Source of the DNA: Marchantia polymorpha subsp. ruderalis
Lineage: Eukaryota > Streptophyta > Marchantiopsida > Marchantiales > Marchantiaceae
Assembly (NCBI GenBank): GCA_037833965.1
Contig: AP031355.1
Coordinates: 27,801,501 to 27,865,500 of the forward strand
Direction of reading: 5' to 3'
DNA: 64,000 bases
Shown: piece by piece, positions 46,452-54,726 of the stretch
Layout: each line of letters opens with the position of its first letter
Numbering within the stretch: position 1 is the stretch's first letter
The notes under the pieces: generated by a model
What the model was told of the DNA's origin: nothing
The model's database searches: none
What the model saw: the letters and a program-made list of their open reading frames with translations, nothing else
Made by a program: the position numbers and the translations under genes

Positions 46452-47396
46452 TGTAATAACCCACTAAAGGCTAAAACTGCAATATAGTGGTAGAAAGGTC
46501 GAACCCACAGGGACAGAGGAACACACAGGGTACAAAGTGTCACGTTTAACAGACTATTGATGAGTTTGAATTCTCAGGCGACTGTCACTCCCAGAAATAC
46601 TGCAAGTGTCCACTCGGAGCGCACTCGGAGGTCGCACAGTGCAGCGTAACACACACACACACACACCTGAAACTACAGAAACACAACCCAGAGATCCGTT
46701 AGGACCTCTACTTCAAGATTTCAGGGGGAAAGTCTCTCAAGAGTACACTCGGCGAAGCTGCGGGCAGTGACTTCCAACTCCGGCTTTTACAACACTTCCA
46801 CTAGCTGGCTGCTAGTGTAGGAAACCCGGTTTGGACTGCTTACTTCGGATCGAAGTCACTCCTACGCGGTGAACAACACTCTCAACTCACAAAACGCGCA
46901 GAGAACACAGGTCCGCACTGAAGGACTCACTGTGAAACATTCCAGTAACACAACAACAGTCTATTGAAGAGTTTGAATTCTCAGGCACTTGTCATTCCCA
47001 GAATTACTACAAGGGTTACCCTCAAGGCACCTGCTGCAGCGTAACCTGAATTTACAACCAAGGCTTACACGAAGTAGCAAAACTTCACTTTGGCATTCAG
47101 GGGAAAAATCCCAAGGGAGTACAATCAGAAAGAAACACTCGAAGGTGTAGGGGCGAAACTGTTCAAGTATCTAACTAGTCACTGGCTCTGAGCATCGGCA
47201 GTCACCCGCAGGTGCAGATCCGAACTACTCAAGTCTCTAACCAATGTACTAGCTCTGAACATTCGGCCGAAGGCCTTCAGCTACAAAATGCGGAACGCTA
47301 AGTTGTAACTCCTCCTGCGTGGTGACAGAACTCAAGGACACAAACACGCAAAGGAAATGGGTTCCCGATCTATACTTCTGAGTTTGGGAAAGAACC

Positions 47397-47425
47397 CCAG
47401 GCAAAACGCCTGGAACTATTTTATA
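47397..47425 (-). promoter_or_regulatory. TATA box and palindrome, 3' LTR of E
   Basis: TATAAAATAG (47425-47416), then CCAGGC-GTTTT-GCCTGG (47413-47397). Family-I LTRs have CAAGGC/GCCTTG instead, so the stem is kept by a paired change. The position, 37 bp after the ORFx stop, sets the U3/R border near 47395. Confidence 0.65.
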
Positions 47426-47461
47426 CCTTCTAAGTCCTACCTAGCACTACACTGCACTACG

Positions 47462-50400
47462 CTACACGCCTGCACGGAACCACGCTACACTACACTCCGC
47501 GGAACCTGTACTACGTCTCCTGCGCGGCCGACTGCCGCGCACTAACTCCCTACCCTGCCACTCTTCCGCTCGACTACGCAGTCCCAACCGCTGCAACGCC
47601 GCGGACACCTCCCCCTCGAGGGCGGACATGGTATCCTGTGCCTTCGACAGAAAGGCCTCGAGCTTCTTCGCTACCTTCCGCCGACTCCTACTGTCGCCTG
47701 ACAACAACCCGGCTGCGCGCAATTCAAACTCACGCAGTGTGAGTTTCTCCTGCGCCTTCACTTCCCAGTGGGCGTAGCCCTTGAGACAGTGGGCGACACG
47801 CCTCGCCGTCTCCACCTTCGTGCGATCCGCCTCCTTCCTGCGATCCTCTTCAATCGTCACTAATTGCGATTCGGCTTCAGCACGTTGCGCTCTCAATTCG
47901 CCACACTCTGACTGCAACCTGCGGATTAACTCTTCATCCGCCTGCCGTGCGAGCTGACATTGTTCCAACAACCGCGTCTGTCGCACGAGCTCCTCTGACA
48001 AAATCCGATTCTGGGCCTGCTCAGAGTTGAGTGCTTCCTTGACCTTCACCTGCTCCTTGGTGAGCTCGCCCAGTTTCTCATCCTTCATCTTCTCGGAGTG
48101 CTTGTAGAATTTCTGATTAAGCTTGTACTGACCCCACAAGCACTCATGCTTCTCCTTCAAGTCCCTCAACTCCTGGTCCACTCTAGCTAATAGCTTGCTG
48201 GTGTGGACTTTAGTGCGAGTCCGCCTGCGCACTAACTCGATGTAAGATCCCGGCTGAAGTGGGTCGGCGTATTTATCGACCTTGCGATCCAAGTACCGCA
48301 GCAACGGAATCACCTGCTCAGAGAGCGCCGCCGCCGGCGCTCCAACAATTTCCTCCTCCTCCTCCTCGGTGTCTTCTGCTCCTGACATTTCTTCCGTGGA
48401 GCCTCCGTCGTCATCATCCGAGTGGAGAATTTCAGTCGCCATTGATTGCGTCGGCGACTGCCCCGAGTGGGGCTGTACGTCGTCGACGTGTGCTGCCTGC
48501 GAAGGCACGGCTGCAGCCTCGCTGCTCGTCGCCAAAATGTCTAAGGCGGAAGGCGAATGTACCCGTGCGGCATCCCCGTCTCTCGCTTGTTGATGGTCTA
48601 CCGCATCCCCTCTGTCGCCGTCGTCCGTCGCCGAAGGCGATTGAGCGGAAGGTGGCTGCGCGGGGTTGGATTGCGCATCGCGCATCGAGATTTCATCCCG
48701 CGGACAGTCACTCCGCTCCTCCGTCTGCTGCTCCCTTGATCGGTCCGTGGGGGCCGTGCCCGGCCCGTGCGCAGGCGCATTTGCCGGCGCCTTGTCCGCC
48801 GCAGGCGTAGCGCCGCGGACATCTATCGCCGAAGGCGACATGGCCGGGGGCCACACGCCCGATGTTCCTTGGCCTATAGGCCCTACCGCCGAAGGCGCAT
48901 CTATCGGCGGACTTCCCGCCGATGGTGCAGCCTCCGCACGCTCTCTGCTCGTATCCCCTCGGCTCGAAGGCCCTGGCGCCGAAGGCGCGAATTGCGGCGC
49001 GTGGTGCGCCGGAGGGTCTGGCCCCGAGGGCCGGTGTCTTGTAGGCGGTTCTTCCGCCGGCTCCTTCCCCTTCCTACGCTGGAACGGGGGTGATTCTTGC
49101 CTGTGCACAGGCGGCACGTGCGGAGGTGTCCTGTTCACAGGCGACCTGTGCACAGGCGAGCGCCTGTGCACAGGCGGACTGCTCCTTCTCACGCGTAAGC
49201 GTAGATCCACGTCCACTTGTGTTCGCCGGTCCGCGGAGGCTCGTCCGTCCGCGGAGGTTCGCCTGTGCGCAAACGGAACATCTGTCCGCATCGCACGTGG
49301 TAACTCCGGAGGCCCTTGGCCCGTAGGCGGCCTCTCTCCCGACGAGGTTGCAGCGTGGCCCGCTGCTCCTGCGGTCGTCCGCGCTTCCTCTCGCCTCTCT
49401 GGCGACGCACTTCCTATCTCCGTCGCAATCGTCGCCGTGTCTGCACTGTCAGCTGGCAACACCAGTCTGCGTGCCTTCTGCTTCGGCCGACTGTATGGCT
49501 CGCACAGCGGCCGCGGTCGAATGGGAGCAGAGAGTTCTTGATGCTGCTCCTCTTCGGACTCTTCCCTCCATCGCCGCTTCCGCGGCACTCGCGCTGCAGG
49601 GGTGTGTCTCCCTTCGTCTCTCCGTCTTGATGGGGTAGAAGTCGGGGACTCCTCTGCGTCAGTATCGACCTCGTTCTCCCGCACATACTTCCCGGGATGG
49701 TCGATGGACAATGGCGGAAAATGTTCAAGCTCCGCCGCTGTCAAACAATTCCGCTGTCGATAAAAATTGATGAGGAAAGGAGAAAGATGGTTTAGAGTTC
49801 CCCCCTTCTCCTCAAACGCGTGCTGTCGCATCACCCTGTGCAGGATGCTCGCCCAGTGAATTGGAGTTCCCTCGATGACGCACTCCACAAAAGAGACCTG
49901 CCACAATGTGATGTAGCAGGCGCGGTGCGGCTGCAGTAATTGCATCAGCGCCGCGGACAAAGTCCGGCGAAATCGATCCTTGTAATCACGGGTCCTGTAC
50001 CCATTCTTGGTAGACCTCCCGGTCTTGAACAGCTCCACAAATTGCGCCTCTTCTTGTTTGGTCACCTTGATGCTCTCACTGTCGAAAAGGAGGTGCCCTG
50101 GCATGCCAGCACATCTTCCCAACGCCTGCGCCCAATCTTGGACTGTCCACCGATCAACATGCGGACGCAATCCGCGCGAGGGTGGTCTCTGTGGCTCTAG
50201 CCACTCGCGCACCATATTCGCACAGATGTAATTCCATCCCCATAGCAAGAAATCGAGCTTTCTTGCTATTAAGCGTTCTTCGAAAGCGCGCAGCCCGTTC
50301 TGCGGCAGGCGAAGTGGCACCATCCGCAATCTGCTCGGTCTCGTCATTGCGTTCCTGGGGTTCGCTCGCCCGCTCATTCTACTTCCGCACTGTCCGCGTT

Positions 50401-50599
50401 TCTTTCTCTCTCGGCAAACTCTAATTGCTCTCAATTCCAAATCACGCGCACTCACTTCTCCCTCAATCAACAAGAAATCTCCTGTGCGACGACGACGAGA
50501 ATGTTCCGCAGCCAGCAGATGGATGCGCGCAGCGCGCACAAGAGATTGGAATCGCGAATTCAAGAATGGGACGTTCTCCGCCGCCCGGTCGAAGGTCAT
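47462..50599 (-). CDS. ORFx, LTR (U3)-encoded protein of unknown function, family II, intact
   Basis: 1045 aa from ATG 50599 (MTFD; the same start recurs at 32860 and a matching ATG at 17361). The N-terminal 84 residues are basic (HSRRRR), and a second conserved Met is at residue 85. The conserved domain (about 85-310) has LDFLLWGWNYIC, DWAQALGRCAG, LLFDSESIKV, NGYRTRDYKDRFRR and GGTLNHLSPFLINFYR. A Pro/Ser/Arg-rich middle (about 330-740) follows, coded largely by GC-rich inverted repeats and including PVHRRSPVHRSP. Then come an acidic stretch, PLLRYLDRK...RRRTRTKV near 765, a long coiled coil (about 790-930), RSRRKVAKKLEAF near 970 and a basic Ser/Arg tail. No transmembrane segment or known catalytic motif seen. 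Through the 3' LTR it would sit at the 3' end of the genomic RNA, after pol, in the place of env-type or accessory genes. Confidence 0.85.
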   Translation of the reverse strand: MTFDRAAENVPFLNSRFQSLVRAARIHLLAAEHSRRRRTGDFLLIEGEVSARDLELRAIRVCRERKKRGQCGSRMSGRANPRNAMTRPSRLRMVPLRLPQNGLRAFEERLIARKLDFLLWGWNYICANMVREWLEPQRPPSRGLRPHVDRWTVQDWAQALGRCAGMPGHLLFDSESIKVTKQEEAQFVELFKTGRSTKNGYRTRDYKDRFRRTLSAALMQLLQPHRACYITLWQVSFVECVIEGTPIHWASILHRVMRQHAFEEKGGTLNHLSPFLINFYRQRNCLTAAELEHFPPLSIDHPGKYVRENEVDTDAEESPTSTPSRRRDEGRHTPAARVPRKRRWREESEEEQHQELSAPIRPRPLCEPYSRPKQKARRLVLPADSADTATIATEIGSASPERREEARTTAGAAGHAATSSGERPPTGQGPPELPRAMRTDVPFAHRRTSADGRASADRRTQVDVDLRLRVRRSSPPVHRRSPVHRSPVNRTPPHVPPVHRQESPPFQRRKGKEPAEEPPTRHRPSGPDPPAHHAPQFAPSAPGPSSRGDTSRERAEAAPSAGSPPIDAPSAVGPIGQGTSGVWPPAMSPSAIDVRGATPAADKAPANAPAHGPGTAPTDRSREQQTEERSDCPRDEISMRDAQSNPAQPPSAQSPSATDDGDRGDAVDHQQARDGDAARVHSPSALDILATSSEAAAVPSQAAHVDDVQPHSGQSPTQSMATEILHSDDDDGGSTEEMSGAEDTEEEEEEIVGAPAAALSEQVIPLLRYLDRKVDKYADPLQPGSYIELVRRRTRTKVHTSKLLARVDQELRDLKEKHECLWGQYKLNQKFYKHSEKMKDEKLGELTKEQVKVKEALNSEQAQNRILSEELVRQTRLLEQCQLARQADEELIRRLQSECGELRAQRAEAESQLVTIEEDRRKEADRTKVETARRVAHCLKGYAHWEVKAQEKLTLREFELRAAGLLSGDSRSRRKVAKKLEAFLSKAQDTMSALEGEVSAALQRLGLRSRAEEWQGRELVRGSRPRRRRSTGSAECSVAWFRAGV

Positions 50600-51847
50600 G
50601 GTCGGCTCTTGGTCGTGAAGAACGTCTCACTTGATGGCCGCGCCGGCTGTACGCTGGAACGGTCTTCGCTCTCACGCGCGGCTTCACGCTCCGCCGTCGT
50701 CGATTAAACTCTCACGCTCGAATTGGCGGATTTGAACTCCGCGAGCGTGTCACCCTCCGGACATGGGGGCGTAGCGCCGAAGGCGAGTTTTCCGCCTTGC
50801 GCGGTACACTTGTTCGTACCGCCCCTCGGCCAATCTCCTTCTGCCTTGACGCGTGTGTCCGCATGTCGGACAAAAGTTCAACCTCTGCCTGTGCGCAGGC
50901 AGGAGCCTCGGCGGATTCTCCGCCGGCGCGGAACTTGAACATCCTCCTGTGCACAGGCGTTCGCCTGTGCGCAGGCGAATTCCGTCCGCGGCGCTGCGCT
51001 GGCGCGGAAGGCGTTGACCGTGGTCAGCCGTCTCCGTCCAGTCTGTCCGTTCCTTGTCTCTCCGTCGGCGCTTCCGCCGCCGCAACTCCGTCCGTCCAAG
51101 AGCGCATCCACCCGTGCCGTCCGCACGGTCCGTACCTGTTGGATTACTCTGGCGGCTCTTCCGACGTACGCGGCGCTGCGCTGGCGCGGAAGGCGCCGTA
51201 CACTCTCTACCTCACAAGGCGCATTTCTAGGGCCCAAGGCGGATTTTCCGCCGACGCCGAAGTGCCTGTGCACAGGCGTACGCCTGTGCGTAGGCGGACT
51301 TCGCGCCTTCCCTAACCCTACTTCGCATGTGCACAGGCGAACGCCTTCGTCCGTGCATAGGACAAAACTTGAATCCCCCTTCCGCGTAGGCGGAATTCGC
51401 GCCGGTGGCGAACTCCTTTCGCCGTAGGCGACCGCCTCCGTTTCTTCCAGTAGCGATAACTCCCTAAGTCCTCGTCCGTTCCAAGCGTTCTTGGGCTCGT
51501 TAGAATCAGCGCGTCGAGCTCTTTTCAACGGGATCCTAACTTGGTCAAGGCGCCCGAGGGTTGACCTAATTACGGGGGTTTCCCTACAGCCGCGGACGCA
51601 ACCTCCGAAGGCGGGTTTTGCGCCTTGCGCCGTAGAGATCCTAACTGCGGAGCTCGCAGGGAGGGTGGTGCCTGTGCTTGCTGCGGCACCCCAAATCCCA
51701 GATTCTACAAGATCCCTCGAGAATCCCCGCGATCTTCCGGATTCACTCTGTTTTGATGTACCGAAGGCTATTTACAATGCTGCCAGGGTACAGTTTTCCA
51801 AAAATGTTTTAATTTCCTCAAAATTGCCAAAAGTGGGGTACCACATG

Positions 51848-51858
51848 CCCCCCTCCTC
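51848..51858 (-). other. Polypurine tract of element E
   Basis: GAGGAGGGGGG on the minus strand, two bases before the 3' LTR starts at 51845. It has the expected position and composition for plus-strand DNA priming and independently fixes the LTR border. Confidence 0.88.
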
Positions 51859-51882
51859 AATTGTGAGCGCCCACGCGAACAC

Positions 51883-54723
51883 TCACATGTGGTATTTCTT
51901 CAACCGCCACCCGTTCACTCGGGTGCCTAACAAATCGCCGGCCAGGTCCGCAAGTTGGATGGATCCATTCGGGAAGACTTCGACAACCCTGTAAGGTCCC
52001 ATCCACCTTAGGTGCAGTTTGCCTGGGAATCTGGCATGCCTACTGTCGTAGAGCAATGCCAAATCACCCGCCTGCAGGAGTACCGGTTTGATCTTTTTAT
52101 CGTATCTCTCCTTTCGGCGGAGCTGGATTTTCCTGGTGCGATCTGCGGCGTCTCTTCTCCTCTCATCCAGCAGCGTGACTTCCTGTAACCTGTAGAGCTG
52201 ACTTTCCTCTGCGCCCATCCTCTGCAAATCCATCGTTCGATGGGTGGGTACTTCAAATTCGATCGGGAGGATCGGGTGTTGCCCATACACCAGAAAGTAT
52301 GGTGTCTGTTTGGTCGTGATCTTCTCAGCTGTGCGGTACGCCCATAGAGCGGCTGCTAGCTTCGTATCCCAGTCGTGAGCGTGATTCACCGTGACCTTGA
52401 GTAGTATTTTACACAGCAGTCCATTGGACTTCTCCGTCAGTCCATTTGCCTTGGGATTGTATGGAGTAGTCTTCCGGTGCTTGATGTGGAAATACCGTGT
52501 CAGGTCTTCGATGATCTGATTCAGAAAATGCGTGCCCCGGTCGCTGACTAGCTCTAAGGGACATCCGTAGCGTGTGATGATTGACTCAAACAAGAATGCT
52601 GCCACTGTGGCAGCATCATCCTTTCTGGTGGCTCTGGCCTCTACCATTTTGGTGGCGTAGTCCGTTGCTACCAAAATGTAGCGCCTTCGTGTACTTCTAG
52701 TCACTGGTTGTATCGGCCCTACAAAGTCAATACCCCACTTTTCGAACGGTGCTAGAGGCATGATGGGGGTCAGGGGCCAGCGTGTTGTAGGCGTCGGTCT
52801 CCCCGTCCTCTGGCAACTGTCGCACTTGCGGATGTAATCGAGAACATCCTTAAACATGGTCGGCCACCAATACCCCGCATTTAGGATCTTTGTGACCGTG
52901 TTCCTGGTGGCATAGTGTCCACCCGCCTCCTCTGTATGCATCGCACTCACTATTCTTGGTACCTTTGATTCCTCCAGGCATCTGCATAAGCGCTCATCTG
53001 CCATCTTCTTGAACAACACCCCCTGCTGGAGTTGGTACGGACCTGCCTTATGAATAAAGACAGTTCGCTGTTCCAAATCCATGCCTTCGGGACACTGGAG
53101 GGTTAGCAGATATCGATACAGGTCGGCATAGCGGGACTCATGTCCTGCAGACAACTGAAATAACTCTTCATCTGGAAAATCGTCCACCAATTCCTCCTCT
53201 GTCGGCTGTGTCCATAATCGGGACAAGTAATCCGCATTTTCGTGGTGCACCCCTTTCCTGGTCTGGACTGTGTAGGTGAACTCTTGTAGTAATAACACCC
53301 ACCTGGCGATTCGACCGGATAGGTCGGCTTTCTTGACTAGGTGTTGCAATGCGTAGTGGTCCACATGGAACACAAACTCGTAGCAGATTAGGTAGTGACG
53401 GAACTTTTTACAGGAGTACACCATCCCCAACGCTTCTCTCTCCGTCGTGGTGTACTTCCGCTCTGCTAGAGACAACTGTCGGCTCGCGAAGTAGATCGGG
53501 TAGTCCTTTTTGTTGTCATCCTTTTGACTCAGTACTACACCGATGGCGAATGCCGAGGTGTCAACGTAAACATGGAATGGTCGATTCCAGTCTGGACTCC
53601 TTAGTACGGGAGCAGTCGTGAGTTTTGCTTTTAGAGCCTCAAATGCTGACTGCTGGTTCGCACCCCAAGCATAAGGCTCGTCCTTCTTCAACAACTTGGT
53701 CAGGTCCGCCGCCAGTATTGCATACATGTGTATGAATCTTCGGTAGTAGCCCACATGACCCAGGAATGCTCGCAGCTCTCTTAGATTCGTGGGTGGCTCA
53801 AGCTCGAGTATAACCTTGACCTTCTCGACGTCCACCGCAATGCCGTCTGCCGAGACCCGATGACCCAACAAGATCCCACTAGTCATAAAGAAAAAGCACT
53901 TCTCGGGATGCAGTGATAAACTGCTCTCTCTACATTTATCGAAGGTCTGCTTCAAGTGACTTAGGTGTTCAGACCGCTTCCCAAAGACACAGAAGTCATC
54001 TATGAATATTTCCAGGAACTTCCTCAGTTGTTCCTGAAAGATATTGGTCATCATCCGTTGAAAGGTGGCAGGCGCGTTGCACAGACCGAAGGGCATCTTG
54101 TGGTATGCGTAAGTTCCCCAGTCGGTTGTGAACGTAGTTTTATCCTTGTCCTGTTCACGGATAGACACCTGATTGTAACCTGAGAACCCATCCAGGAAGC
54201 TATAACATTCATGTCCTGCGACATGGTCTAGAATGGCATCCGTGAATGGTAACGGGTGATGATCCTTGCGTGTTGCTGCATTCAACTTCCGGAAATCCTG
54301 ACACACTCGTATCTTACCCGTCAACTTCTTGGGTACGATAACAATCGGCGACACCCACTCGCTGCTGAGCACAGGGTAAATAATACCAGCGCTCAAGTAC
54401 TTATCTATCTCCTCTTTCACTAGCAAGGAGTATTTTGGGTTGAGGCGATACTGGCGCTGTCGTATGGGTACTGAGTCGTCCAGTAAATCGATACGGTGTT
54501 CCCCATACCGTGCAGGTATCCCCTTCATATCCTCGATCTTCCAGGCGAAGACGTCGACATAATGGCTAAGGAATGCCTGTACTTTCCTTAGCTCGTCTCC
54601 TCTCACTGCGCTTGATACCTTCAAGCACTTGCCGGGACTGAGTTGTACTTCGTGGCAGTCACTAGGGTCGACAATGCCCTCGGTGTGACTCGTCTCACTC
54701 CTTCCCAGTCCCACAGTTAATTG
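51883..54723 (-). CDS. pol: pol polyprotein (RT, RNase H, DD35E integrase), element E
   Basis: 946 codons in the gag frame, right after the UAG. RT spans about residues 90-260 (WVSPIVIVPKK, FLDGFSGYNQV, MPFGLCNAPATFQRMM, FIDDFCVFG near 239). RNase H spans about 385-500 (YVDTSAFAIGVVLSQ, TEREALGMVYSCKKFRHYL, HVDHYALQHL). The integrase has an H2C2 finger near 596-636 and catalytic D near 665, D near 727 and E 36 residues later (D-x35-E). The C-terminal block LRWMGPYRVVEVFPNG lies near 915. There is no chromodomain. FxDDFxVFG fits the Athila/Tat side of plant Ty3/gypsy. The first possible start in the frame is a GTG at 54714, so readthrough rather than re-initiation is favoured. Confidence 0.94.
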   Translation of the reverse strand, partial: QLTVGLGRSETSHTEGIVDPSDCHEVQLSPGKCLKVSSAVRGDELRKVQAFLSHYVDVFAWKIEDMKGIPARYGEHRIDLLDDSVPIRQRQYRLNPKYSLLVKEEIDKYLSAGIIYPVLSSEWVSPIVIVPKKLTGKIRVCQDFRKLNAATRKDHHPLPFTDAILDHVAGHECYSFLDGFSGYNQVSIREQDKDKTTFTTDWGTYAYHKMPFGLCNAPATFQRMMTNIFQEQLRKFLEIFIDDFCVFGKRSEHLSHLKQTFDKCRESSLSLHPEKCFFFMTSGILLGHRVSADGIAVDVEKVKVILELEPPTNLRELRAFLGHVGYYRRFIHMYAILAADLTKLLKKDEPYAWGANQQSAFEALKAKLTTAPVLRSPDWNRPFHVYVDTSAFAIGVVLSQKDDNKKDYPIYFASRQLSLAERKYTTTEREALGMVYSCKKFRHYLICYEFVFHVDHYALQHLVKKADLSGRIARWVLLLQEFTYTVQTRKGVHHENADYLSRLWTQPTEEELVDDFPDEELFQLSAGHESRYADLYRYLLTLQCPEGMDLEQRTVFIHKAGPYQLQQGVLFKKMADERLCRCLEESKVPRIVSAMHTEEAGGHYATRNTVTKILNAGYWWPTMFKDVLDYIRKCDSCQRTGRPTPTTRWPLTPIMPLAPFEKWGIDFVGPIQPVTRSTRRRYILVATDYATKMVEARATRKDDAATVAAFLFESIITRYGCPLELVSDRGTHFLNQIIEDLTRYFHIKHRKTTPYNPKANGLTEKSNGLLCKILLKVTVNHAHDWDTKLAAALWAYRTAEKITTKQTPYFLVYGQHPILPIEFEVPTHRTMDLQRMGAEESQLYRLQEVTLLDERRRDAADRTRKIQLRRKERYDKKIKPVLLQAGDLALLYDSRHARFPGKLHLRWMGPYRVVEVFPNGSIQLADLAGDLLGTRVNGWRLKKYHM

Positions 54724-54726
54724 CTA
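54718..54726 (-). promoter_or_regulatory. gag/pol UAG readthrough context, element E
   Basis: Minus strand GAA-TAG-CAA-TTA-ACT. UAG-CAA-UUA is the tobacco mosaic virus replicase-type leaky stop. Gag-pro is open before it and pol after it in the same frame, with no intervening second stop. Confidence 0.82.

Larger units (their letters stand above)
46452..51845 (-). repeat. 3' LTR of element E (5394 bp)
   Basis: Minus strand TGTGGTACCCCAC ... AGTGGGTTATTACA. U3 (about 51845-47396) holds a GC-rich, palindrome-rich front of 1.2 kb, then ORFx (50599-47462) and a TATA box. R-U5 (about 47395-46452) includes two imperfect 65-bp direct repeats and a CA microsatellite near 46650. Confidence 0.94.

Noticed and set aside
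48666..49541. 291-codon plus-strand ORF opposite ORFx (also 59856-60731)
   Set aside because: It mirrors the Pro/Arg-rich linker of ORFx. The GC-rich inverted repeats keep several frames open on both strands, and the composition (Gly/Ala/Ser/Arg) has no domain.
46452..51845. Reading 46452-51845 and 57642-63043 as separate tandem genes carrying ORFx rather than as LTRs
   Set aside because: TG/CA ends, shared target duplication, PBS and PPT positions and near-identity all fit one retrotransposon with long LTRs.
51883..52010. Chromodomain at the integrase C-terminus
   Set aside because: After LRWMGPYRVVEVF the protein ends within about 40 residues, with no chromodomain aromatic cage; the element is non-chromoviral.
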